A stretch of 64,000 nucleotides of DNA from the NCBI RefSeq assembly GCF_000321225.1, contig NW_004450302.1, positions 3,307,394-3,371,393 of the forward strand, written 5' to 3'. Below the pieces are notes generated by a model. It saw nothing but the letters and a program-made list of their open reading frames with translations. It was not told the origin of the DNA and did not search any database. Position 1 is the first letter of the stretch. Each line of letters starts with the position of its first letter. A program made the position numbers and the translations under genes. Positions 1 to 11,561 of this stretch are shown here, one piece after another. The DNA comes from Odobenus rosmarus divergens. Its lineage: Eukaryota; Chordata; Mammalia; Carnivora; Odobenidae.

Positions 1-2200
1 CTGGAGGCTGGATTGTTCCCTGACAACTGTGCCCACTACCAAGAGCAGGACGGATGGGTTCCCGCCAGACGACGCTATCCCCGGAGGCTACACAATTCAG
101 GCTGCGGGGGGGAGCCTGCCCTTGGGATTCAGCTCCTAGAGGCAAATGGGTATTGGACCTGGGGAGGTCCGAGGAAGCCTAGAGACCCCTCTCCTCTCTG
201 TTGCTTGGTCTGTAGAGGTGGTACTAGGGAGGGCCTGCCACCTGGAGGGACAGCTGAGACCAAACCTTGGATGAGAGTCCACTGCAGGAGTGTGGAGCCT
301 CCTCCTCATCTCAGAGGCTGGCATGGACTGGTCCTGCCCGGTGTGTGAGCCCTTCGGTGGCCGGGTTTGGAGTTACCTTCCAAGCCTTTCCCAGACACAT
401 GCTCTCTTCTTCTCTCTGAATCCGTCTCTCTCTTTCTCTCTCTCTTTTTCGGTCTGATTTTCTTTTTTTTCTTTCTTGTCTCCTCTTTTTTCCTGTCTCT
501 TTTCTTTCCCTCTCTCCTATTAGCTAGTAGGTTCTTCATCTGTAAAATGGAGGGAAATTATTATCTACCCAGCATGGTGAGAAAGATGAAAGGAGACAAC
601 ATTCGTGAACACCCTGTAAACAATTAAGGACCAGTTAGTGTGAACTGTTAAGGCTGCAAATGTAAATAGGAATTTGATCTTATATGGCCTTTGGGGGCAT
701 AATGTGGAGTTTAGGCTTTATTCTGAAGGCCTTCAAGAAGGGAACACTGAAGACTTCGGGATAAAGAAATTACTTATAGGGCTGAGACAAGGAGTAAGGG
801 GTGGTATGGCAGGCATTTCATCAAGTGCCATAAGATAGTATTAAATCTTATCTCTCAGTTAACAATGAAAGGCAACCCCATATCAAATAAACTTTATGAT
901 TTACAGTTTTCCTTTTGAATGCAGTTGTGTGATAGGTAACTGTTCCGTGTTCTGTGCTCCCTGATGGTTTCCCGGAATATACTGATTTAGTCACTCCCCC
1001 ATTTATTCATTCATCCAACCAGTAATTTATCCAGCACCTAGAGAGAGTCGGGACTTGGGGCCCTGAAGTCAAGTTCCCAAGCTATGCCATGAGGGTGGAG
1101 TGAAGAGGGTGATTTCCACAACCTCTTTGTTGTACCTGCTGTCTCTCTGGAACAATGTGACACAGAAAACAGAACCAGAGCCGGAGAGAAGCTGTCCTCT
1201 CCCTTGAATATCAGGATCAATTTTTTTTCCTAATTTTTCTCAGACTTCTAGCTCCCTGCTGCAGGAAGGAATCAACTGTGGCAGGTGCTAAAGACTGCAG
1301 GAGAGTCAGGTGGAGAGGGTGAAGTCATGATGTCAACAGTGTGAATCGTAAGTTTGGCTAAGAGAAACCTATGGCAGAAAATTCTCTTGCAGGTAATCGG
1401 GACTTGATGGTGTATCATTACCTGGTTCAGTTCTCCTTTTGGAGGTTCAAGACTAGGTTGGGGGGAGGGAAATGCCTCATCCCCACTTGCTTTTCTCCCC
1501 AGATGCTCCTCAGCTTTGCAGTTTCCTGCTCTTAGAGAGTAGAGGATATGGATTGAGGTGTAGTTTAAGCTTCAGGGCAGACCCCATCAGCCTCTTCACT
1601 GAAGCGAGGTAGCAGAGATGGGCCCCCTAGAAAACCCCTTGGCAACTTGGAGACAGACTTCTCAGCCCAGAGAGTCACACTTTTGCCCAAGAGCTGTGCC
1701 AAAAATGAATCTGGGGCACAGAAACATTCAGAGTACAAACAATACATGGGGCACGGGAGATGCTTCCGAGGAAAGCTTCTCGGGGACAAATAAAATGCTT
1801 CTATTGAGAAAAGGCTTGCATCAGTCGTTCAAATCATCTCTGAAATGAAACAACAATCCATCTCCAGTTACTCACACAGGGTTGCAGGAGGCGCTCCCGA
1901 GGAAGCCCCTGGTTGCTTTGCATGTGAATGGGGGAATCTTTTGTTTCAGAGCCAGGCTCACTGTCCGGGAGAACAGCCTTAGGAAGGGAGGCTGTTGATT
2001 CTCAGGTCCAAGCCCAGTTCTGCCTATAAGGCCAAGTCCTTCCCATTTGGGGCCATGCTGGGAAGGAGGCAATGCTGGTTTTAACTGCCACCTACACACA
2101 CTCCACAAGGGGCCCAGACACCACGTTTTCAGATCTCCCATGCCTCAGACCCGAGGCCCTAAACATCCAGATGGAAAATTCAGTCAGGCCACTGATGTTA
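1..2200. other. Intergenic, no gene seen
   Basis: Unique sequence with a T/C-rich run at 398-520 and one MIR remnant. Frames here are short and without family signatures. Confidence 0.7.
531..640 (+). repeat. MIR-type remnant
   Basis: TTCATCTGTAAAATGGAGG followed by a short decaying body; the 'TCATCTGTAAAATGG' phrase marks the mammalian MIR core region. Confidence 0.6.
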
Positions 2201-2218
2201 AGACAACTAGAAATTTAG

Positions 2219-2414
2219 GGGCGCCTGGGTGGCTCAGTTGGTTAAGCGACTGCCTTCGGCTCAGGTCATGATCCTGGAGTCCCAGGATCGAGTCCCGCAT
2301 CAGGCTCCCTGCTCAGCAGAGAGTCTGCTTCTCCCTCTGACCTTCCCCCTTCTCATGCGCTCGCTCTCTCATTCTCTCTCTCAAATAAATAAATAAAATC
2401 TTTAAAAGAAAAAA
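2219..2414 (+). mobile_element. CAN-SINE, full length
   Basis: tRNA-derived head, pyrimidine stretch and AAATAAATAAATAAAATCTT tail. It is flanked by the target duplication AGACAACTAGAAATTTA (2201-2217 and 2415-2431), which shows a clean insertion. Confidence 0.95.
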
Positions 2415-3143
2415 AGACAACTAGAAATTTAGATGACTTCATTTTGTTTATCCAGCTATTTTAATAAAGGGGAGAGGAGAATGAAGAAAATACTCTTTAG
2501 TCTTCAGCTAGAGTGTCAGGCACATAGCACGTGACCCCAAATTCCTGGAGGGACACAACTTTGTAGGGCAGTTTTATATGAGTGATATAAACCACGACAG
2601 TACATGAAATCAGCCACATGTATTGGGACACATCTGATATTCCATGGCAATGATGTAAGATCCCTGTTTTTTGTTAAAATAGAAACCAAGACTCGAAAAT
2701 TATGAATATTTTGCTATGCCAACAGCTGAAAATGACCCTTCAACCGCACCTCTTGGGGGATCCCTGCCACCGTCATGTCTACGAAATCAGGGTCCCCAAT
2801 CCCCATGCCCCCACTCCAAGCACTTCAGATGAGTTATCTATTGATGGGCTGGTCTGTTAAGTAATTGCACTTGGTTCAGTCACGTGGCTAATTCTTGTCC
2901 TGACCATTTCCTCAGATCTTGCATGACACAGAAAGTTCATTGATAATTTGGACAATTCAGCTGGAGAGGGAGTAGAGAAACTTTGTGGGAGCATAAAAAC
3001 AGGCTCAACCATGAAAGATCTTCATGAAATTTCTCCTCCTCCCTTCTTTCAAACCTCTCTGATCCACTCTCAAAGCCGCACAGGGGAGAGAGATGAAAGC
3101 CAATGAGTAAAGGCTCCTTTTGCCTCCAAAAACAACGAATAAA

Positions 3144-3375
3144 GGCTGCCTGGGTGGCTCAGTCGGTTAGGCGTCTGCCTTCGGCTCAGGTCATGATCCT
3201 AGGGTCCTGCAACTGAGCCCCACATCGGGCTCCCTGCTCAGCGGGAAGCCTGCTTCTCCCTCTCCCTCTGCCATTCCCCCTTCTTGTGCTCTCTGGCTCT
3301 TTCTGTCTGTCAAATAAATAAATAGATAGATAGATATAGATAGATAGATAGATAGATAAATCTTAAAAAAAAAAA
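3144..3375 (+). mobile_element. CAN-SINE with GATA-type tail microsatellite
   Basis: Typical CAN-SINE body. The AAATAAAT tail has grown into a GATA/ATAG array (about 3316-3358) before the final TCTTAAAAA run. Confidence 0.93.
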
Positions 3376-4226
3376 GAACAAGGCGCTGCCTCCAGGGTAT
3401 TCATTTACCCTCTCTGTAAAATGGGGTGATTCTTTCCCTGTACCTCACACAAGATAGAAAACGAGATGGTACACAGGTACTTGGAAGACTAAAAAGCACC
3501 ATACAAACCTAAGAGAGCTTTCTCCCATGCACAGCTGGGACTTGAATCCAAACCATCAACTCAAAGTTCACTGGGGTCCACTGCAGCTGTTGTGCATGGA
3601 CGGACGTAAGCTCTGTCTCAGGCCAGGCCAAGAGCAGGGCAGGAGCAGCTTGAGGTGACTGGTGAGAGCCTGTGAGCTATGTCAACCTGCTGGGACCGGG
3701 GGTGTGGGACCTGAGAAATAAAGACAGCTCCTAATGCTCCCTGGACTCAGAGGGTAGCTGCAGAAATAGCACTGGGTTTCCTTCTTCTTGAATATTAAAA
3801 TGCTCATAATGCTCTCTCCATGTCCCAGATTATAATGTGGAGCTGCAAATTAGCATTTTGTTCCAACACACTGTGGCACCTTCGTTTTTGGGGTTGAAAT
3901 GACTGTTTTTAATAAGCTGGCTCCAGGCACCTGTCACCAGTAATGGAGATTCTACCTAGGAAAATAGATCACCTCTTCTTAACCACAGGGCAATAAATTT
4001 CCCAAGTCATAACTCAGCTTCCAAATCAGGACTCCAGAGAATTACTTCCATCTTTTAGCAGTAACCCCCCCACCCCAGAGTCGCTGGGCCCCGCTGATCC
4101 TGACCATTGACCTTGGTCGCAGTTCTTCTTTGCCCTGACTCCTTGCACTTGCATTTGGGGGTTCAGTGAGATTCACACAGATATAACTTACAGATGCAAC
4201 TGTGCTTTAAGACTAGATCAGTGGAG

Positions 4227-4425
4227 GGGCGTTTGTGTGGCTCAGTCATTAAGCGTCTGCCTTCAGCTCGGGTCGTGGTCCCAGGGTCCTGGGATGGGGC
4301 CCTGCATCGGGCTCCCTGCTCAGCGGGAAGCCTGCTTCCCCCTCTCCCACTCCTCCTGCTTGTGTTCCCTCTCTCGCTGTGTCTCTCTCTGTCAAATAAA
4401 TACATAAAATCTTAAAAAAAAAAAA
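4227..4425 (+). mobile_element. CAN-SINE with perfect 18-bp target duplication
   Basis: AAGACTAGATCAGTGGAG is present at 4209-4226 and again at 4426-4443, directly after the A-run. The body is complete. Confidence 0.95.
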
Positions 4426-4639
4426 AAGACTAGATCAGTGGAGAGAGGTTACAAGAAGTACCAGAGCCTGAGTCTTAATGCTCTGCTATCAGCAAACTCA
4501 AATGTCTACTATCCCAAGGATCCCTCTAAATTAGCTCATTATAGAAATTCAAACAAATGTAATCATATCTTTACATCAGTGGATTTTTCTTCCTCTTAAA
4601 TCTGAGCACTTGCACCAGTTGTAGGAAATTAGGACTGGT

Positions 4640-5175
4640 GTATAAATAATTTGATTTAAAGACACCACATAGCTAGTGAAATTAAACATATACCTACCCT
4701 ATAATCCAGAAATTCTATAGGATATGAGTTGATTTGTCCACCAGAAGAACTGTTGAAGATTATCCATAATAACCAAAAATAGAAACAACTCCAATGTCCA
4801 TCAAGAGGTGAATGGATAAACTAGTTGTGGTATGTCCATACAATGGAACAGCATAAAGCAATTTAAAAGAATAAACTACTGATACACACAACAACATAGA
4901 TCACACATTTTGTTGAATGGCATAAAGCAGACCCAAAAGAGTATATTGTATGACTCTACTTATATGAATTTCAAGAACAGGCAAAACTAATTCATAGCAA
5001 TGGAAATCAGCATAGCAATTATCTCTGGAATATTATACTGGAAAGGAACTTACATGGATGCAGGAAATGTTCTATATCTTATTCCGAATGATGGTTACAT
5101 GGGTAAATATTCCTTGAGCCATATTCTTAAAATTAATGCACTTTATTGAATTATGTTATACCTCAAAAGTGGGAA
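4640..5175 (+). mobile_element. Ancient L1M-type 3' region remnant
   Basis: Contains the familiar old-L1 phrases for CCAATGTCCATCAAGAGGTG, AATGGATAAAC and TATGTCCATACAATGGAA, much diverged and with no open frame. The exact subfamily cannot be named by eye. Confidence 0.75.
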
Positions 5176-5323
5176 GGGAAGAAGCTTTTTTATAAAACAC
5201 GCATGGTCTCTTTTCCTGACATGGAAACATGTCTTTGATGTCTTCATCAGATATTAAAAATCCAATTTCATTCCGATCCTAAATGAAAGGGAGTGAAATG
5301 ATAATAAAAAATTAAAAATCACA

Positions 5324-5408
5324 GGAGCACCTGGCTGACTCAGTCATGGAGGGTGGTGAGTTGAAGCCCCATGCTGGGCGGGGAGCCTACTTTAAAAAAT
5401 TAAATTAA
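5324..5408 (+). mobile_element. Short CAN-SINE remnant
   Basis: Only the tRNA-like head (GAGCACCTGGCTGACTCAGTC) and a truncated body reaching CCATGCTGGGCGGGGAGCC, then an A-rich tail. The next SINE begins immediately after it. Confidence 0.8.
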
Positions 5409-5409
5409 A

Positions 5410-5660
5410 GGGACGCCTGGGTGGCTCAGTCGGTTAAGTATCGGCCTTCGGCTCAGGTCATAATCCCAGGGTCCTGAGATCGAGCTCCACATCAGGCTCC
5501 CTGCTCAGCAGGGAGCCTGCTTCTCCCTCTGCCGCTCCTCCTGCTTGTGCTCTCTCTCTGACAAATAAATAAATAAAATCTTTTTTAAAAATTTAAAAAA
5601 TTAAATAAGACAAATAAATAATAAATGAATAAATAAATAAATAATAAAAATAAATTAAAA
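5410..5660 (+). mobile_element. CAN-SINE with extended AATA-rich tail
   Basis: Full body from GGGACGCCTGGG to AAATCTTTTTT, followed by a low-complexity AAATAAATAATAAA stretch to about 5660. It stands head to tail with the remnant before it. Confidence 0.92.
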
Positions 5661-7026
5661 ATTACAGCTGAATACCAAGAAGTGGTTGTAACTGTCTTCT
5701 GTCCAAAGCACAACAGGAAATGACTGGTGCCAAATAGTTTGAAGGGTTTTCTCCTCTCCTTCCACATCCCAGGGACTAAGCATGTGTTCTGTCCACAGCA
5801 CACAGTACCACGCCAGATAGTGCCAATAAAACTAGACTCAGACACCAGACAGCACTCCAGGCCCTCAGGGGTCCTCCTTGTCGTCCGGGAGGGCAGTTGT
5901 AACCCCAGGCTCTGGGTCCTGCCTGCCATCTTTCTAAGTGAAAAATAGATTACAAAATAGATCCAAACTGAATCTTTTTCCTGAAATTGTTTTTTAAATT
6001 TTTACATGATACAGAAAGCAGCCCACTTCTATTTCCCATGAGAATGCTAGCAGGGTCAGCTGCTTATATGTTCATTTTAACCCTCTATGTAAACCTCTTC
6101 TACCCTATTTTTACTCCTCTCCTGCTCACCAGGGAAATTCAAAGCCATGGAGCACAATTAGAATAGAAAACCCATCTTTACTTACCAAGGGTTAGCACTG
6201 GGGGCGGGGAGAAGGGCCAGGCTCTTTCTCCCCTTCATCACTAGCTGTCAAATATTTACTTTTGGGCTGTGTGAACCTAGCCAAGGGGTGACCCGATCCA
6301 GTTTGGGCTGGTCCCCACCCCTTCCTCCACCTATTTCCTGCATTGTTCTCTCTCTATGGAAACCGACATAAACTTGCAGGAGTGTGAGAGCAGTTTAAAA
6401 CTTTAAAAGTGCACAGATTTATGTGTTCAGCTTAATTAATCTTTCACGTGCATCCACACCCGTGTGACCACCACCCTGATCAAAACACGGAATATTTCAA
6501 GCACTCTAAAAGCCCCCCCCCGTTTGTTCCCTCCAATCAATACCGGGGAGGAGGAATTTTTTACCTAAAAAATGTGAAGCATTCTATTCCTTGAATTTTG
6601 AAGATTCAACTCTCATCTCCCTATCGAACGTACTTAGGGGCATAACAGTGTTCTCTTTCTCACTTAAGAATTATTTTTAAAAGTAAACATGGAAACTACC
6701 TCCAAGATCCATAATTGCAGAAATGCTTTTCCACCTGATGACACACATCAAGGACTGGATACTATGAAATCCTTAAAGTCATGCTCTTGGAGAATATTTA
6801 ATGACACTGAGAATAATATTAAATTAAAAGGCAAGACACACAAATGTTCATGCAGAAGCTCAATTTCGAAATCATATGCATAGGCCAGGAAAAACAACTG
6901 AAGAAAATACAACAAAAGAATAGCTTTGATAAACTTTGGGTGGTAGAATATGGGATGGGTTTTATTTTTTATCTTTGAAATTCTTGACAATGAGAACGTG
7001 TTACTTTTCTAAATAGGAAAAAAAAG

Positions 7027-7217
7027 GGACGCCTGGGTGGCTCAGTCGGTTGGGCGTCTGCCTTCGGCCCCGGTCGTGATCCTGGGGTCCTGGGATCGGG
7101 TCCTGCATCAGGATCCTTGCTACTCGGGGAGCCTGCTTCTTCCTCTCCCTCTGCTGTTCCCCCTGCTTGTGCTCTCTCTCTCTCTGACAGATAAATAAAT
7201 AAAACCTTAAAAAAATG
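7027..7217 (+). mobile_element. CAN-SINE
   Basis: Full-length sense copy with head, CTCTCTCTCTCTGACAG stretch and ATAAATAAATAAAACCTT tail. Confidence 0.93.
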
Positions 7218-7411
7218 TTTAAATAGGAAAAAAAAAACCTGTTTTTTTGTGTGGGTTAACCGAAATGACTAACATTAGGAAAATGGTTTTCTAAATTATG
7301 ACAGCTCATTTTGTTGCATATTATACGTTTTTTTAAATGGCATTTTGAAGACTGTAATAACTTGGAAAATTGTCTAGGATATAACCAAAGTACAGTGTTT
7401 TTTAAAATCAC

Positions 7412-7530
7412 GGGGCGCCTGACTGTTTCAGTCAGTAAAGCATGCGGACTTGATATCAGGGTCTGAGTTCAAGCCCCACCTTGGGTGTAGAGCTTGCTTG
7501 AAAAAAATTAATTACAAAGAAAAGAAAACC
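7412..7530 (+). mobile_element. Older, short tRNA-type CAN-SINE
   Basis: Head GGGGCGCCTGACTGTTTCAGTC, B-box-like GAGTTCAAGCCCC and TTGGGTGTAGAGCTTGCTTG, then an A-rich tail. It lacks the long pyrimidine region of the younger copies. Confidence 0.8.
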
Positions 7531-7679
7531 AGGACAGAATGCATATAACTAAGGTGGGGAGGAGAAGGCACAGAAGTTATTATACAGGGCTTGTAAAACA
7601 GGAGTCCTGAAATCACAAATGGAAAAAAAAAATTTTAAACGGTTTTGTATTAAAAAGTTTTAAAAGTAGGTGTGGGTTG

Positions 7680-7870
7680 GGGGCGCCTGGGTGGCTCAGT
7701 CGGTTGGGTGTCTGCCTTCCGCTTGGGTCGTGGTTCCGGGGTCCTGGGATCGGCCCCCCAACGGGCTCCTTCCTCGTTGGGAAGCCTGCTTCTCCCTCTC
7801 CCACTCCCCCTGCTTGTGTTCCATCTGTCGCTGTCTCTCTCTCTGTCAAATAAATAAAAAATATTTTTAA
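7680..7870 (+). mobile_element. CAN-SINE with target duplication
   Basis: Complete body. AAGTAGGTGTGGGTT flanks both ends (about 7664-7678 and 7873-7888). Confidence 0.94.
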
Positions 7871-7889
7871 AAAAGTAGGTGTGGGTTTA

Positions 7890-10265
7890 TTTTATATATA
7901 TTTTATTTTATTTTCTGAGATCTGGATATGTTTTTTGCACTTTGAGGGTTGGGTTTTTTTTTTTTTTTAAGGCAGGAATGTTGGGGGTAATCATTTCAAT
8001 GTGTTTTAGTCTGAAGCCTTTGGGAAACTGTAGATGTGGCCTCTTTTACTCTGAATCGGATTCCACTGAAACCGTTGTGTCCAACCCTGTAAATCCTTAA
8101 TTTTCACAAATGCCGCACTGGAGTAACGCAGAAACCACCCAAGTGCCGAAAACTTACTACCCTTTCTGGGAAGCTCATTCCATGAGATCTTTGCATTTAT
8201 TTTCCCAAACAAACGGCTTCGTTTCCGATCGAGTGATTTCTCCTGTACAGAGCGGAGGGGAGGGGAGAGCAGGGTTGTGAGAGCGGAACAACAAACTAAA
8301 ATTGAAAGCCCTTCTCGCAGCCTCTTCCTCCCCGTCATCCCCCGCCCCCGACGCCCACACACACACACAAAGTCCCGATTGCTTAGGGTTCTCCTGATCC
8401 GGGTGCCAACCGTGGCCCCACTTGCCCTAAAAGATGCGGCCCAGGTCGGTGAACTTGACCCAGGTGTCACGCTTCTTCCCCCCCTCCGCCCCCGCAAAGT
8501 TAGACAAAGGGAGAAAGCCTGACTGGGTTCTTTCCAGGGCCCAGAAAGCCTGAGGATCCAAGGTTGCAGAGGAAAATAAAACGACAAACCCCTTTGATCC
8601 GAGTCCTGTAGCAGGTAAAAGCCAAATGGGGGGCTGGGTAGAACTTGGAGAGCATTATCCTCACAACTCCCTCTGGCCTCTCCGGTTTGCCAGTGTGGGC
8701 CTGCCCCGGGGCTCTTGATCCGGCCCCAAATCAGGAGGCCAGGAGCTTTTCCTTGGTTCGCCGGGACTGGGTGCCTTCTTGGCGGTCGCCGAGCCGCCGG
8801 GGCTCCTCGCGGGAGGGGACCCGGAGTAGTTGCGTGTCTCCCCTGCCCTGCGCGCCCCGTTCCGTGACACTGCATCTTATGAAGCCAGGAAGAGACCGCA
8901 GGATAGAGTCTTTGATCCTCCCTTGCTCCAGGATCCTAGATTCCTTTAAAAAACAGAAGAAAAAGGAAAAACCAAAACACCATCTCCGTCTCCACAGGCC
9001 GCTCTGCGTAGCCTCCGCCGCCGGCCTGTCGCTGGGAAGGCCTCGCCAGGATCCCAGGTCTGGCGTCTCCGCAGGCCAGTATTTCCTCAGCCACGGACGT
9101 GGAGGTGGGGAGGACGCCCCATTTACTAAGTTCAAGGTCCCTGAGGAGACCGAGGGTTCCTTGGGCCTCCGCCGCCGCCCGCTGGAATTACCGACCCGGC
9201 CGAGGGAGGGGCGCTTTGAAAATAGAGGCGGCGGTCTCGGAATGACCTACTCGAATGTTCTCCAATAATTCATCTGATTTAGCTATTATTCGCTGGCCAT
9301 CTTTTTTTTTAAGATTTTATTTTTAATCTCTACACCCAACATAGGGATCGAACTCACGACCCTGAGATCAAGAGTCCAGGGCTCCACCGACTGAGCCAGT
9401 CAGGCGCCCCTCCTTTGCTATTTATGCGTTTGTTTTTCCTAGTTATTAAAAAAAAAAAAAAAGATAGGGGATTTTGCTGCCTAAAAATAAGGTAAGAAAA
9501 CATGACTTAGGAAAGAGGGAAAATGAAAAATTACATTATGTCCATCCTGACTAAAATACTGCTCTAACTTGCCGTAGGGCCTCAATAACCGAGATTTTTA
9601 ATGCAGACCGTGCGAGTTTTCCGCGGAAGACAAAGAACAGACGCTTGTTGATAAAGCAATGCAGACGTGGCTGGGAGAGGCCCGGCCTCCCGCGTTCCGG
9701 ATCCTTCCACAACCCTCCCCTGCCCCCTTTCTCTCCACCCGCTCCGCGTCCGGATCCAGCTCCCCGAGGGGTGAAGGAATGTTGACGGCCTGACTCAAGT
9801 TCAATGACAAAACCCTGCCTGGAGGGGGAAGGGCAGCGAACTTTTAACCATCAATCATACAAAGGCCGAGCGCAGGTCTTGGGCGAGGCTAGAATCGGGG
9901 AGCCTGAAGGTCCTCAGGAAGGATAGCGAGCCCGCTCTCCGAGAGCGGTCTCTTTTCCCCTGCCTGGGGCCTGCGGGGCCCGGCCGGTGGCGCCGACACC
10001 AACATTGGGTGCAGGCCCGCCTGCGGGGCAAGGGGCGGTCACCGTGTGAACCGCGAGAAGCGTCTGCTCACTGCGCAGGCTTCGCCCCGCTCTCAGAACC
10101 CAGTGCTAAGGGTCCAGCGGGCTCCTCGGCCTGCCCCGCCCAGCCAGAGCCCGTGCGCCACCGATCTCTCTGCACAACCTGCGTTTTCCAGCCTCCTCCC
10201 CGAGTTTTGCTCACATCTTCCCTCCCGGATTTGATATTATAAACGTCTTTCGAGGTGCACTCCAC
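7890..10265. other. GC-rising intergenic stretch, no gene seen
   Basis: CpG becomes frequent from about 8220, with GC-rich blocks at 8690-9240 and 9600-10230. A 290-codon minus-strand frame (8006-8875) and a 207-codon plus frame (8645-9268) overlap each other in the GC-rich part, have no domain signature, and look like chance. Confidence 0.6.
9302..9410 (-). mobile_element. Short CAN-SINE, antisense
   Basis: T-run, AAGATTTTATTTTTAATCTC, CTACACCCAACATAGGG, then ACTGAGCCAGTCAGGCGCCCC, which is the reverse complement of a short-type SINE. Confidence 0.85.
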
Positions 10266-10779
10266 CTGGGGGAAACTCCCTCAGATGCCATGGGGAGAGG
10301 GGCGAATCTTTCTCACTCCTTGTGAGAAAGATTTGTCCCGGTTGTAGTCATGGACCCCACCACCCCACGTCAGAGGTCACATCTGAGGAAGCTGTAGACC
10401 CAAGATCTGGCAGCAAGGGGGAGGCAGGGCTCAGGGGGATGGGAGATGGTCTTTCCATTGTCTCTTCTACAGCCTCACACCCCCAGTGGGAGATTTTGCA
10501 TGCAGTAGGCACTTGGTAAATGAGTAGGGGATTGAACTAAATTTCCATTTGTCTTTAATCCCAGTTTTGTTTTTTTAGTTATGCAAATCTGCCTGGTGCA
10601 CCCAGGAGAAGCTAGGTCTAGGGAGTTTAAGTGCACCTGTGTGGCATCAGGGGCTGGCTGCTGATAGAAACAGGCATTTGTCTGTGTCTAGGGGACCTTG
10701 TGAAAAGACGCATGTGGGCAGAGACCGGGCTTCCTATTCTCTCCGGGTGGTGTAGACAGAGGAGCTCAGACATTGAGAG

Positions 10780-10880
10780 TTCCTGCTTTGGGGATCAGCT
10801 CTGCCGCAGCAGGCCGAGGGACACCAATCAAGTAACTTACCCTCTTTTAGTCTCAATTTCCTCATTTTATAAAGTGTGCA
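10780..10880 (+). repeat. MIR-type remnant
   Basis: AAGTAACTTACCCTCTTTTAG, then CAATTTCCTCATTTTATAAA, a degraded MIR core. One of the few repeats close to PRAC1. Confidence 0.6.
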
Positions 10881-11169
10881 CTCAATTGTAGGTTTTGCCA
10901 GTGTGATAGCAGTAGCTCTGAAGGGGGCATGAGCAGAGTCAGCTTGGGTGGAGGGAAAAGGGGTACCTGTGAGTCCTGAGTGTGCTTGTAGATTACCCTG
11001 TCCACCCTAAGACCCACGGATTAGCGGTGTCAGTGCCTAAGGACTTGGGCATGTGACCCCCTCCCGTGGCTGTTGGTCAGGGCCCTGAGCCCCAGTCCAC
11101 GTATGCCAGCAGCGTGCATCCCCTCCAGTTGCTTCTCAGATCCTGGCACTTACCAAGCGTCTGAAAAGG

Positions 11170-11216
11170 AGATCAAGTCCCACGCTCTTCCAACTGAGCC
11201 AGCTAGGCGCCCCCCC
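11170..11216 (-). mobile_element. CAN-SINE head fragment, antisense
   Basis: Only about 45 bases remain, from AGATCAAGTCCCACGCTCTTCC to GAGCCAGCTAGGCGCCCC. It is one of the few SINE traces in the HOXB13 neighbourhood. Confidence 0.75.
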
Positions 11217-11261
11217 CGATTTATTTTTTTTAAGGGCCAGAGCCTTTCTCTTAAGGGTAAG

Positions 11262-11561
11262 TCAATCATTAATGTTATCATTACAGTTAATTTTCACCGA
11301 GTTTTCAAAAACAGGTGTGTTGTAAAGAATTGTGATTTTAAATAAGAATAGCAATAGCATGAACAATAATATTAATTTTGTCTGTGCCAGGACTCCATCC
11401 AGTCGGAGACAAACAGAGGGCATCTGGGGGGCCTGGCGGCTGGCGCTCGCTCCCACCGGACAGCCTCTCTCCCCCGCCACGGCCGCGCCCGTCCCGCATG
11501 CTGCGAAGCGCTTTCTGCTCAGGCAGCTGCGCGTCTCTCCAGGAATCAACGTGGAGATGCC
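11262..11561 (-). pseudogene. Possible degraded PRAC1 exon 2
   Basis: Downstream of the PRAC1-like donor, an AG at 11562-11563 is followed in phase by a frame reading ISTLIPGETRS. The human second exon, as remembered, reads KTSTLKHLLGETRS, so STL and GETRS align with a two-residue gap. The frame then diverges and runs open to 11262 instead of ending after about 32 residues. The implied intron is only about 170 bp. The match is short and may be chance. Confidence 0.25.

Larger units (their letters stand above)
2432..7026. other. Intergenic between SINEs
   Basis: Besides the SINEs and the L1 remnant listed, 3376-4208, 5661-7026 and 2432-3143 hold AT-rich unique sequence. A MIR-like phrase lies at about 3405-3480. 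No gene is seen. Confidence 0.65.

Noticed and set aside
7412..7530. Functional tRNA gene in SINE heads
   Set aside because: The heads keep A/B-box-like words but lack a foldable cloverleaf and are followed by SINE bodies and A-tails.
8006..8875. 290-codon minus-strand open frame
   Set aside because: Overlaps other long frames on the opposite strand in GC-rich DNA, has no family signature, and its composition follows base content.
1..11000. MIR196A1 and HOXB9
   Set aside because: In human these lie tens of kilobases further from HOXB13; I found no matching hairpin or homeodomain here.
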